Below are positions 32,432 to 39,224 of a stretch of 43,540 nucleotides of DNA, one piece after another. The position numbers and the translations under genes are program-made. The notes below the pieces were generated by a model. That model was not told the origin of the DNA. It searched no databases and was given only the letters and a program-made list of their open reading frames with translations. The stretch covers positions 1-43,540 of the IMG/VR virus record IMGVR_UViG_3300036912_000011. One strand, written 5' to 3'. Source of the stretch: a virus. Within the stretch, counting starts at the first letter, position 1, and every line of letters begins with the position of its first letter.

Positions 32432-33975
32432 ATTGCAGCTAAGTCCTTCAGCTTAAACGGTTTACTCGGCGTGCGAAGGTCAACATACTCAGTCTCAAGA
32501 AGGATAAGACGATACATATTCTCCATCATATGGTCGTCTTTGTCCTTGGGCTTTTCCTTAGCATTGCGGTCATTCCCATACTTCCACTCATCCCAAGTAT
32601 AGTTTTGTATCTCAAAGATAGTACGAGTGCAGTTCTCACAAATGAAAAGGTTGCGCGCCTTAAATGCCTCTCGCGTTGCCGTTATCCCCGCTTCTTTCCT
32701 CTTGCTTGCCTTGTCAAGGAAAATCCCTTCGTCTGCAAAAGCGTCCGCCCACTTTCTCCCATCCTCTGGGTCTTCATCAAACGCAAGGGGGTCGGCAATC
32801 CTATTGAGTACAGGGAGCTGTTTAATAACCTTAACCCCCGCTTCAAGTTCAACATATTGCTCCTTCACCTGCCACAGTTTACAGAGGTCGGGGAGAAAGG
32901 TGTCACTGAAAATCTCATCAAAGATAAACCGCCTACCATCCTTTGCGGTGGCCATGAATAGGATAGCGTGAGGCTGACGGGGATGGGGGTCAAGGGCTAC
33001 ATCCACTACACAGTTGTTGTAAATCCACTCCCTACTCAGTTCTTTAACAAGGTGACCTTCCTTGCCATTACTTAACTTGGGCTCAAACTCCTTATAAATA
33101 AGGCCCTCGAGGTGGATCCAAAGTCCCTTCGCGCGTGCCTTATACTCATCAACCGTCAGTTTCCCCTTGTAGTCTTCCCATCCCTCCCTACTGATGTGAG
33201 GGTTTTGATTCTCCACCACGTTAATAACTTCAATCTTCCCATTAGAAGTGGGCGCACGGTCAACAATCTCATTCTTAATCCACGCCTCTCGTAGGGGGGT
33301 GAGAGTAAAGATCTCGTATCCCCCTCTGTCAACAAGACCACGACTTACAGCGACACGAAGCTTGCGGTCTGGTGGTTCATCATAGTGCGCCATGTCATGC
33401 TGCTTACCTTCAAAGGACTGAGGATCGTTTATGAAGGACTTTTGAGTATCAACAATTATTTGACTCCCGAAGGTCTTAAGGTAGTATGAGCAAATGTTAC
33501 CCATATTATTCTTCTCAACTTTGTCAATCGCCCCTGCAGGGATGAACTGCTTAAACTTTCCTGCAGTCTCATCCTTTCCTTGAGTCCAAATATCATCTGC
33601 AACGTCCCAATCACTAACTATCAAAATGACCTTGGTAGGGGGATGAAGGGGGGTCTTTACAAACTCAGGTAGGTGCTCATAATTAGCAAGCAACTCTTCA
33701 ACAGGGAGGGACTTAAGTTCATCGGGGAGTAGGTAAGGCCGGAAGCCAAGCCAAAAGCAAATGTCCTCCACCCCTCCTGCGGTACTCTTTCCAATCCTAT
33801 TCGGTCCAATGAGGGCTCGTACCTTCGCTTTGCTTTCATGAAAGGCACGTTGTTCATCACAGTAAGGTTGGTAGAAGTAAAGGCGGTGCTTTTGCATCCA
33901 ATCAAGTTTGCGCTTCTTGATTGCTAACGACTGAGCTTTAAGACTGATAAGAGTATCAGCTTGCGCCAGTAACAT
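32428..33975 (-). CDS. terL: Terminase large subunit
   Basis: 515 aa. ATPase: Walker A GPNRIGKST (57-65), motor strand VILIVSDWD near 123, Walker B MAHYDEPPD near 197. Nuclease: acidic strand VVDVALDPH near 327, FIFDEIF near 355, and later acidic residues (AFDEDPEDG). It packages DNA through the portal and cuts the concatemer. Overlaps the small subunit gene by 20 bases and is coupled to the fibre cluster by ATGA. Placing fibre genes between terminase and portal is unusual, but the gene itself looks intact. Confidence 0.85.
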   Translation of the reverse strand: MLLAQADTLISLKAQSLAIKKRKLDWMQKHRLYFYQPYCDEQRAFHESKAKVRALIGPNRIGKSTAGGVEDICFWLGFRPYLLPDELKSLPVEELLANYEHLPEFVKTPLHPPTKVILIVSDWDVADDIWTQGKDETAGKFKQFIPAGAIDKVEKNNMGNICSYYLKTFGSQIIVDTQKSFINDPQSFEGKQHDMAHYDEPPDRKLRVAVSRGLVDRGGYEIFTLTPLREAWIKNEIVDRAPTSNGKIEVINVVENQNPHISREGWEDYKGKLTVDEYKARAKGLWIHLEGLIYKEFEPKLSNGKEGHLVKELSREWIYNNCVVDVALDPHPRQPHAILFMATAKDGRRFIFDEIFSDTFLPDLCKLWQVKEQYVELEAGVKVIKQLPVLNRIADPLAFDEDPEDGRKWADAFADEGIFLDKASKRKEAGITATREAFKARNLFICENCTRTIFEIQNYTWDEWKYGNDRNAKEKPKDKDDHMMENMYRLILLETEYVDLRTPSKPFKLKDLAAI

Positions 33976-34531
33976 TAGGAGCAGTCCCCACTAGTGCCTT
34001 TAACTTCGCCTCCACCAACTCCTCTTCCTTCTCAATCTCATCAAGTGACCGACGATTATCCTCAATGGTGATTCGTTGGCCTCTTGCTACTTTTAAAATC
34101 TCAATCGCAGTGTCCTTGCGAAGCTTAGGTGTGTTACTCTCATCTGCCATAATACTGTGAGCAACATCAAGAGCCTCTGCTTCATACTTCTTATAAACAC
34201 GTTCAAGCCCTTCTTGCGCTAGGCCGTGAATAGTTTCAAGGATAAACTTCTCTGCCCAAGGTTGCTTTAGTACCTGTCTAACATGAAAGATACTGTACTC
34301 AAGTTTCTCCGCAATCTCATTTGGGGAGAACCCTTCACACCTCAACAAACACATACTTCTGTGGATTGGAGTTTCCTCAAGTACCTCATATCTTGGGCTG
34401 GAGGCATTATGAAGAGCGGGAATCAAAGGAGACAAAGACACTTCTATCCTTGCCTTCGGCACAGCACCTCTCCTTGAGGTAGCAGTAAAGGTGTCAGGAA
34501 GTTTGAACTCTTTGATGTCCGTTGCTTCCAT
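33956..34531 (-). CDS. Terminase small subunit (putative)
   Basis: 191 aa. A helix-turn-helix is visible at LRCEGFSPNEIAEKLEYSIF (about 65-84), followed by long helices and a charged oligomerisation-type C-terminus (DEIEKEEELVEAKLKAL). It directly precedes and overlaps terL, which is the main support. ATG 34531 follows AAGGGAATA. Confidence 0.68.
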   Translation of the reverse strand: MEATDIKEFKLPDTFTATSRRGAVPKARIEVSLSPLIPALHNASSPRYEVLEETPIHRSMCLLRCEGFSPNEIAEKLEYSIFHVRQVLKQPWAEKFILETIHGLAQEGLERVYKKYEAEALDVAHSIMADESNTPKLRKDTAIEILKVARGQRITIEDNRRSLDEIEKEEELVEAKLKALVGTAPNVTGAS

Positions 34532-34673
34532 TATTCCCTTGTTGCTGAGCAGCCTTCATGCTTTCCAATAATTGGAGAGGATCAAACAATCGCTTTGCAA
34601 GATCACACCCAAGCACAATCTTCTCCGTCGTCGTCAGACTTGTCTGTATCAGTGTTGTCCGTTCCTCATCCAT
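34494..34673 (-). CDS. Hypothetical 59-aa protein, first gene of the late arm
   Basis: ATG 34673 (MDEERTTLIQTSLTTTEK) is chosen as the first plausible start; upstream in-frame codons are possible and no strong ribosome site is seen. It contains FDPLQLLESMK, encoded by the 29-bp element that recurs inverted at 6630. Overlaps the small terminase gene by 38 bases. No family recognised. Confidence 0.5.
   Translation of the reverse strand: MDEERTTLIQTSLTTTEKIVLGCDLAKRLFDPLQLLESMKAAQQQGNNGSNGHQRVQTS
34558..34586 (-). repeat. 29-bp element, right end of late arm
   Basis: Inverted counterpart of 6630-6658 (26 of 29 identical when read on the minus strand). Contains the palindrome core TCCAATTATTGGA and lies within the 59-aa ORF. 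Confidence 0.8.
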
Positions 34674-34785
34674 CACCACCACCATACACCCGTTATGGCA
34701 TGGGGTCAAGCGGCATTTGTGCGCCCATCCGGGAGGCCATCAGGCCGCTGCCCGCCCATTGACCCCCACCAAACGCTGTACGGAA

Positions 34786-34815
34786 GAGCATTGTACCTAT
34801 GAGTATTGTACCGAT
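34786..34815. repeat. 15-bp tandem repeat, two units
   Basis: Units GAGCATTGTACCTAT and GAGTATTGTACCGAT (13 of 15 identical), followed by another GAG. They sit just upstream of the late arm. Possible operator or iteron. Confidence 0.7.
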
Positions 34816-34856
34816 GAGTAACAAGACATATTTTTGTTGAAGGGAGCCCCCACATT

Positions 34857-34903
34857 AAAAAAAAATAAAGACTCGCAGGGCGGGGTAGGCAGGCATACCG
34901 CCC
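34857..34903 (-). terminator. Leftward terminator upstream of late arm
   Basis: On the minus strand: stem GGGCGG / CCGCCC (34898-34903 with 34878-34883), then a run of T (complement of A at 34857-34869). It lies 5' of the late genes. It would stop leftward transcripts started further right unless they are antiterminated, which suggests attenuation control. Confidence 0.55.
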
Positions 34904-35076
34904 CCTGCTCCGCGCAGGTTGCGTGCCAAGTCTCGTGTTCAGTTATTGGACATGCACTCATTACTGTGCCATCCCATTGTAACCCATTGCAACACAACAG
35001 GTTATGGCTTATTTTGGGACATATTGTGTTCAATTATTGGACAGCTCAAATAAATACACCGTTGCAATGCAACAGG

Positions 35077-35131
35077 TTACAACTTGGCACGGCGAATGGT
35101 ATATAATGGATGTGCCACGAACGATGGCACA
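35077..35131 (+). promoter_or_regulatory. Rightward promoter with operator-like inverted repeat
   Basis: TTACAA (35077-35082), 17 bases, then TATATA (35100-35105; overlapping TATAAT at 35102-35107) preceded by TGG (extended -10). Just downstream lies TGTGCCA / TGGCACA (35111-35117, 35125-35131), a perfect 7-bp inverted repeat across the expected transcription start. GTTGCA A TGCAAC (35061-35073) lies just upstream. Drives the gene at 35240. Confidence 0.6.
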
Positions 35132-35239
35132 GTGACAATTTGGCAGCAGTTCATTGACAATTTGGCGGTCAGCGTTGACACGACGGGCAGGGTGTAACAC
35201 CAGCCGCACGCCAACAGGCTGCCATTATGGAGATACAAG

Positions 35240-35701
35240 ATGAAGGTAGAACAAATCAAAATCTCGACCGCGCTTCTCACGGGCGAACCAATTATCATTA
35301 GTCATAATTGGTATGACAGCCTTGAGGAATTGCGGGCAGATCAATACACGGATGAGAATATCGTGGAATTGGTCAATCGGGACGAAGCCACAAACATTGG
35401 CAACGTGGCTCGTGCAAAGGTCGTTGCGATGCTCAAGGATAACCCTAGCACCCCCCGTGCCGACCTTGAGGCGGCGGCGAAATCCGCAGCCGAAGGTTAT
35501 CTCACGGGAGATAAGGCTGTCCGAACCCGTGGTGGCGCAGCGTCGAAGCTGGGCAAGACCATCAAGTGGGCAACCGCAAGTGCTGAAATGACAAAGGCTT
35601 ACACTGATGCCATTATCAGCAGCGGCTTGGAAGCGGCGAATATCGCCATCCAAGAGTTGTATGATGCCGCGCATCCTGCGAAGGTTGTGGTTAAGGCATA
35701 A
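35240..35701 (+). CDS. Hypothetical 153-aa protein, first rightward gene
   Basis: ATG 35240 follows GGAG. Ala/Glu/Lys-rich and mostly helical (ARAKVVAMLKDNPSTPRADL, LEAANIAIQELYDAAHP). No family recognised. It has its own promoter upstream and a hairpin directly after the stop, so it is probably a separate, strongly expressed early transcript. Visibly richer in G+C than later early genes. An early host-takeover or abundant DNA-associated protein would fit, but this is not shown. Confidence 0.7.
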   Translation: MKVEQIKISTALLTGEPIIISHNWYDSLEELRADQYTDENIVELVNRDEATNIGNVARAKVVAMLKDNPSTPRADLEAAAKSAAEGYLTGDKAVRTRGGAASKLGKTIKWATASAEMTKAYTDAIISSGLEAANIAIQELYDAAHPAKVVVKA

Positions 35702-35750
35702 CAAACACGCAAACCCCTGCAGGGGACAGCAAACCCTGTGGGGTGTTTGT
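35701..35750 (+). terminator. Three-way hairpin after first early gene
   Basis: Outer stem ACAAACAC / GTGTTTGT (35701-35708, 35743-35750) encloses CCCCTGCAGGGG (35714-35725) and CCCTGTGGG. There is no clear T run after it, so it may be a partial terminator or an mRNA-stabilising structure. Confidence 0.45.
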
Positions 35751-35771
35751 GCTTTCCAATTATCGGATAGC
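35751..35771. repeat. 21-bp palindromic element in early leader
   Basis: Arms GCTTTCC / GGATAGC around AATTATC; a member of the dispersed palindrome family. Lies between the first early gene's hairpin and the AAGGAAAA ribosome site of the next gene. Confidence 0.65.
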
Positions 35772-35781
35772 AAGGAAAATA

Positions 35782-35982
35782 ATGACCTACTACCTATACG
35801 CCACCAGCAAGAATAACGCAACGCCAACTCTCCTTGAGGTATTCAGCGGCCTACCATTACACTTCGTGAGGAGCGTCTCACGCGCATTTTGCTCTGCTCG
35901 CGGCTTTACTTTCCAATGTCTTTCAAGAACGGTGATAAGGGTAAATAATGTTGGTCATCCTACAAGCGAGGGGAAAGACTAA
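35782..35982 (+). CDS. Hypothetical 66-aa protein
   Basis: ATG 35782 with AAGGAAAA upstream. Sequence MTYYLYATSKNNATPTLLEV, then a basic and aromatic stretch. No family recognised. Followed by a 167-base gap with a long inverted repeat. Confidence 0.5.
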   Translation: MTYYLYATSKNNATPTLLEVFSGLPLHFVRSVSRAFCSARGFTFQCLSRTVIRVNNVGHPTSEGKD

Positions 35983-35995
35983 TGACAATGGATAT

Positions 35996-36120
35996 GGTGG
36001 GTGAGTGAGCAATGGCCTCCCCCCCCCGCGTGAGAGGATGAGGGAGAGTAATGATATTATATGATTGCTCACCGCACCGCATCGCGCACGCAAGCGGCAT
36101 TCATTGCTCACTCACCTACC
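35996..36120. repeat. Long inverted repeat around AT-rich core; candidate replication origin
   Basis: Arms of 19 bases with one mismatch (35996-36014 and 36102-36120, perfect in GGTGAGTGAGCAATG) enclose 87 bases that include an AT-rich stretch (36042-36064) and a third ATTGCTCAC at 36064-36072. No gene here. Repeated motifs around an easily melted core are typical of origins, but strong regulation of the following operon is an alternative. Confidence 0.6.
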
Positions 36121-36149
36121 CCCCATTTACAAACAAGAATACAAACTAA

Positions 36150-36686
36150 ATGAGCTACCCTAAAGGCAAACCTCGCAAGTACAATGCTTCTGCATTACCA
36201 GAAGATAAGGATGGCTGTGTCCTTTGGCAAGGTGCGGTGGACTGTCACGGGCATCCTGTTCGCTTCTTCAACGGGCTTACGATTAGGGTAAGGCAAGAGG
36301 TCTTTCAAGCTACCTTTGGCCACAAACCAAGTAGATTGCTTGCAAACTCCTGTGGAAAGGCAACCTGCATCGCGGCAGCACATCTTCGTGAAAACACAAT
36401 AGCAAGTAATAAACAACAAGCAGCAGCCACTCGCATTTTCCTCCGTCTCGCGGAGCTTAACACTATTCTTGAACGACTTACAATTTCCATTAGTGTGCTA
36501 GAGGGAGAGAAGACAGCAGAAGCGGTTGAAGCGACAATACACTTTCAAAATGACCTCAAGCTCGCACTCGAGGAACAGCAGAAGCTCCTTATTTTACAAC
36601 AACAGCTTACTTCCCCAACAAACGATACTGGGGAGGAAGAAACCAACGATAGCGCTAACGCGCTGGAGGAGAATAGTCATGGATGA
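36150..36686 (+). CDS. HNH-derived protein with degenerate active site
   Basis: 178 aa. Residues 22-80 follow the phage HNH pattern (CVLWQGAVDCHGHPVRFF, then SCGKATCIAAAHLRENT, corresponding to C-x-x-W-x-G...H-R...H-C-x-N-x-x-C-x-N-P-x-H-L). The first His and the mid-motif His are replaced (VRQ, LANSCG), while Cys residues and the last His remain. It is probably a DNA-binding or regulatory descendant rather than a nuclease. The C-terminal half is a coiled-coil-like helix and an acidic tail. Its last codons hold an RBS hairpin for the next gene. Confidence 0.65.
   Translation: MSYPKGKPRKYNASALPEDKDGCVLWQGAVDCHGHPVRFFNGLTIRVRQEVFQATFGHKPSRLLANSCGKATCIAAAHLRENTIASNKQQAAATRIFLRLAELNTILERLTISISVLEGEKTAEAVEATIHFQNDLKLALEEQQKLLILQQQLTSPTNDTGEEETNDSANALEENSHG
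36652..36665 (+). promoter_or_regulatory. RBS hairpin, copy 1
   Basis: AGCGC-TAAC-GCGCT followed at once by GGAGGA, the ribosome site for ATG 36679; preceded by AAACCAACGAT. Compare with 36915-36931. Confidence 0.6.
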
Positions 36687-36855
36687 GAAAAAACCAGTTA
36701 GCCAAGTTATTGCACTGAAGCAATACTTCGGCCTTAAGGAAGGGCAAACACTCAAAGACTTCGCAACCGAGTGTGCAGCCCTTTCGCCCAGCGAGAAAAA
36801 GGAACTCGCGACCGCAGCAGCGAAAGAACTTGGCGTCGACCTCCAAGTCGATTAG
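36679..36855 (+). CDS. Hypothetical 58-aa protein
   Basis: ATG 36679 with GGAGGA upstream; overlaps the previous gene by 8 bases. Helical, Lys/Ala/Glu-rich (SQVIALKQYFGLKEGQTLKD). Resembles small phage proteins of the 'FG-x-x-x-G-Q-T-L-K-D-F' type but has no named function. A strong hairpin follows its stop. Confidence 0.65.
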   Translation: MDEKKPVSQVIALKQYFGLKEGQTLKDFATECAALSPSEKKELATAAAKELGVDLQVD

Positions 36856-36863
36856 TGTCACAG

Positions 36864-36892
36864 ACTCCCCACAACTAACCCTTGTGGGGAGT
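36864..36892 (+). terminator. Strong hairpin, no T run
   Basis: Perfect 11-bp stem ACTCCCCACAA / TTGTGGGGAGT with loop CTAACCC. AAAGTG follows instead of T, so it may protect mRNA ends or act as a processing site rather than a true terminator. Confidence 0.5.
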
Positions 36893-36914
36893 AAAGTGAA
36901 ACTAAACCAACGAT

Positions 36915-36931
36915 AGCACCCCAACGGTGCT
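36915..36931 (+). promoter_or_regulatory. RBS hairpin, copy 2
   Basis: AGCACC-CCAAC-GGTGCT followed by GGAGGA before ATG 36946. It shares AAACCAACGAT upstream with copy 1 while the stem bases differ in a pair-preserving way. Confidence 0.6.
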
Positions 36932-36945
36932 GGAGGATAAACAAG

Positions 36946-37179
36946 ATGAGAGTAACAGAAGCATATGAGGCACGCAAGCCTCTCTTTCCAAGTACAAGTG
37001 TAGGAAAGACAAAGGTTGGGCTTAAACAGCAAATGAAGGCAGCAACTACCATTGATGAGCTGCTTAACCTTTCAGGAGAAAGCAAAGGCTACACAGCTGC
37101 CTGCACAAAGACGCAGAATAAGTGGGAAAAGGTGTTTAACCTTCGCTATGCACAACTCAATGGTGAGGTGAAGCCATGA
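36946..37179 (+). CDS. Hypothetical 77-aa basic protein
   Basis: MRVTEAYEARKPLFPSTSVG, helical and Lys-rich, with KWEKVFNLRYAQLNG near the end. No family recognised. ATGA overlap with the next small ORF. Confidence 0.62.
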   Translation: MRVTEAYEARKPLFPSTSVGKTKVGLKQQMKAATTIDELLNLSGESKGYTAACTKTQNKWEKVFNLRYAQLNGEVKP

Positions 37180-37325
37180 GTCACTTTAATCAAATGAGAT
37201 GTGCAAGCAATTCTTGGGGACGAAGTTATCTCCACTTACTCTGCCTACTATGTGATTGGCACTGGCGACAGCATTGCGCAGGCATCATGAGAGAAATCCA
37301 CCTACATAATGGGGCAAAGGCATGA
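37176..37325 (+). CDS. Small Cys/His/Trp-rich ORF, 49 aa
   Basis: Opens at an ATGA overlap and closes in another (37322). Contains CASNSWGRSYLHLLCLLCDW and WHWRQHC, five Cys in total; it could bind metal, but no defined zinc pattern is visible. Supported by packing between genes rather than by homology. Confidence 0.5.
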   Translation: MSHFNQMRCASNSWGRSYLHLLCLLCDWHWRQHCAGIMREIHLHNGAKA

Positions 37326-37492
37326 AGATTGAACTCGACGACGACCTCATTACAAAGCTAGTTGAACTGTACGCATCAGCAGATGAACCTCTCACTGATG
37401 ACAAAGGCCTTCCTGACCACGATAGCATAGTAGAGGTGGTTGAGGACTATGTTGAAAGAGGATTAAAGGTAGACTTTCAGGAGCAACTATGA
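37322..37492 (+). CDS. Hypothetical 56-aa acidic protein
   Basis: MKIELDDDLITKLVELYASA, strongly acidic. ATGA overlaps at both ends (37322 and 37489). No family recognised. Confidence 0.6.
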   Translation: MKIELDDDLITKLVELYASADEPLTDDKGLPDHDSIVEVVEDYVERGLKVDFQEQL

Positions 37493-37734
37493 AAACAGCC
37501 AAATGTTACTCCTTTTGCTGTCAGTGTGAATACACAATACAAGTACCCTTTGGGTATAAGTTTGTTTCAAGAGGAAAGCTAAAGGCTAAAGATGTTATTC
37601 TGCTGTGGGACGGTCCTCCCCTTGTAGTTCAAAAGGACTACAAATTTGAGTCAGAAGAGTTTCTCCGTCGTACTTTCCTTGGACACCTCTTTAATGTTAC
37701 ACTTTCTCAAGATGTAAGAAAGGTGAAAGTATGA
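37489..37734 (+). CDS. Hypothetical 81-aa protein, Cys-containing N-terminus
   Basis: N-terminal CYSFCCQCEYTIQV could be a half zinc ribbon; the rest is beta/alpha with no second Cys pair. AT-rich. ATGA overlaps on both sides. Unassigned. Confidence 0.6.
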   Translation: MKTAKCYSFCCQCEYTIQVPFGYKFVSRGKLKAKDVILLWDGPPLVVQKDYKFESEEFLRRTFLGHLFNVTLSQDVRKVKV

Positions 37735-38054
37735 ACACCCCACTAATTCCTAACCGAAGTGAAGACCTCTTCCTTCGCTGTTGGTATGCAACTAAAGGTT
37801 GTGCTGCACCCCTTACTGACAGTGGAAGGTTTGTGGTTGATGAGATGTTAAAGGCACGTTATTCCCTCGGCTACTCACGCAGTGAAGTACGCGAAGAGGT
37901 AATAAAGGCCTTCATTAACAGCACCGCTGAGAGAGAAGCAGCGTCTCATTCTCACGAGAAGAAACGCTTTGTCCTTACAGTGGATGCGTTTCTTGCGAAA
38001 CTTAAGGCAGTGAAAGAAAGGAATATATGGCAGACTCCTTCAGCACAGACATAA
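37731..38054 (+). CDS. Hypothetical 107-aa protein with AKLKAVKER motif
   Basis: Helical, with YATKGCAAPLTDSGRFVVDE and a C-terminal DAFLAKLKAVKERN. The same C-terminal motif occurs in the 88-aa protein at 39224. Overlaps the next gene by 28 bases. Function unknown. Confidence 0.62.
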   Translation: MNTPLIPNRSEDLFLRCWYATKGCAAPLTDSGRFVVDEMLKARYSLGYSRSEVREEVIKAFINSTAEREAASHSHEKKRFVLTVDAFLAKLKAVKERNIWQTPSAQT

Positions 38055-38239
38055 AAACAGTATATCTTTGGGAAACATCAAAGCAACTTGCAGAAGAGCT
38101 CGATCTTATTATTGACTGTAGGCCACCCTCCTTTGGAATCAGTAAAGGAGAAGAACTTCTAACCTTTTCTGACTCACTAATTGAGATTAAAGCTTTCTTA
38201 AAGGGATATAGAGAGGCAAGACAACAGAGGACAATATGA
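38027..38239 (+). CDS. Hypothetical 70-aa protein
   Basis: MADSFSTDIKTVYLWETSKQ; AT-rich; ribosome site GAAAGGA within the previous gene's AKLKAVKER codons. ATGA overlap at its end. No family recognised. Confidence 0.58.
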   Translation: MADSFSTDIKTVYLWETSKQLAEELDLIIDCRPPSFGISKGEELLTFSDSLIEIKAFLKGYREARQQRTI

Positions 38240-38622
38240 CCTTCACCAAGCAACAAAAGATAATGTACCTTCGCAGTCAGATTGCCGCCGCTGACATCCT
38301 TGGGATTGAGGAGGTGGCTTTGGCTTGTGCCGCTGCTATCCAGAAGTTGGAAAGCAACACAACGAACATCTTTGAGAGTGCAATAAAGGCACATGATTAC
38401 GAGCATACAGAAGGACCAAAACTCCTCACTGTTGGTGAGGTTGCAGAAGCAGCAGGAGTGACTACTAATGAACTTCTTGAGCAGTATGCTCTTGAAGCAG
38501 TAGTACCTGCTTGCTGTGAAGATGGATGCGAAGTTGAGCCTGAAGGCAAGGATAGAAGTGTCTTTGTCTCCACGGCACTTGCCCTCATGGACATCCCTCA
38601 ATCCTCATTGCAGCAGGGTTAA
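38236..38622 (+). CDS. Protein with helix-turn-helix-like segment (128 aa)
   Basis: An N-terminal helical part precedes LLTVGEVAEAAGVTTNELLEQY (about 66-87), which has the spacing of a helix-turn-helix. The C-terminus holds CCEDGCEVEPEGKD. It may be a small DNA-binding regulator, but the HTH call rests on a single segment. Confidence 0.58.
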   Translation: MTFTKQQKIMYLRSQIAAADILGIEEVALACAAAIQKLESNTTNIFESAIKAHDYEHTEGPKLLTVGEVAEAAGVTTNELLEQYALEAVVPACCEDGCEVEPEGKDRSVFVSTALALMDIPQSSLQQG

Positions 38623-38646
38623 TATAAAGAGAAAAGGAGCAAAGTC

Positions 38647-38964
38647 GTGGGGAGCTACTACAATGACAGCATCGAAGTTAAAATCAACAGTGAGGTTAAA
38701 GCACACTTCCTTTCCCTCTACAGGTGGCAAGGAGCAATCTCTATCATCTGCAGGAAGGCAATCGAGTCCGCCATCGCAGATAAGGTGGCAAAGGGAGAAG
38801 ATGTAAATGTGCCTACCCCTACTCAAGAACAACCGCCTCAGCCACCTATTAGCGGTGGCGAGCGAAAGAGAATTAAAGTCTTACGAAGCAAAGGAGCTTC
38901 ACATCCTCATTCACGAGGAGGAAAGTCAAAGAGAATACCAACAGCAAGAGGAAAGAACAAATGA
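38647..38964 (+). CDS. Hypothetical 105-aa protein with basic tail
   Basis: GTG 38647 with AAGGAG upstream. The N-terminal part (YYNDSIEVKINSEVKAHFLS, ICRKAIESAIADKV) resembles a ribbon-helix-helix-sized domain, followed by a Pro/Gln linker and a Lys/Arg-rich tail. Possible DNA-binding protein; no firm family. Confidence 0.58.
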   Translation: MGSYYNDSIEVKINSEVKAHFLSLYRWQGAISIICRKAIESAIADKVAKGEDVNVPTPTQEQPPQPPISGGERKRIKVLRSKGASHPHSRGGKSKRIPTARGKNK

Positions 38965-39224
38965 AGAAAAAAATTACATTTGAGACAGGAAACTTCAAAC
39001 CAGTAAAGTTAGAGCTGACCTTTGAAACACAAGACGAACTAGATATTTTTGCTGCCATCTTTAACTATACTCCTATTTCAGATATTAAAATTAAAGATGT
39101 TAAAATAAGCTCACTAATTGGTCATGTCGACTTTCTTCCCTTTGGGGGAAACTCCTCACGCCTCTTAAAAGAACTAGCAGACCAAGTTTTTAATCATCCT
39201 GCAATACAAGTAAGGATACAATAA
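38961..39224 (+). CDS. Hypothetical 87-aa protein
   Basis: AT-rich, beta/alpha pattern (KKITFETGNFKPVKLELTFE). ATGA overlap at start; end abuts the next ATG (TAATG). No family recognised. Confidence 0.6.
   Translation: MKKKITFETGNFKPVKLELTFETQDELDIFAAIFNYTPISDIKIKDVKISSLIGHVDFLPFGGNSSRLLKELADQVFNHPAIQVRIQ

Larger units (their letters stand above)
34674..35239. other. Divergent control region without genes
   Basis: About 560 bases between the first leftward and first rightward genes. It holds a 15-bp tandem repeat (34786-34815), a leftward terminator (34857-34903), a direct repeat GTGTTCARTTATTGGACA (34935-34952, 35026-35043), an imperfect repeat around TTGCAA..CAACAGGTTA (34987-35004, 35062-35079), a rightward promoter with operator-like repeat, and paired TGACAATTTGGC (35133-35144, 35155-35166) 22 bases apart. 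Open frames here look spurious. Confidence 0.7.

Noticed and set aside
34834-35106. Open frames on both strands in the control region
   Set aside because: Composition is not protein-like, and they run across repeats, a terminator and the promoter.
36150-36686. Active HNH homing endonuclease
   Set aside because: Two of the expected catalytic or metal His are missing, so only an HNH-derived fold is claimed.
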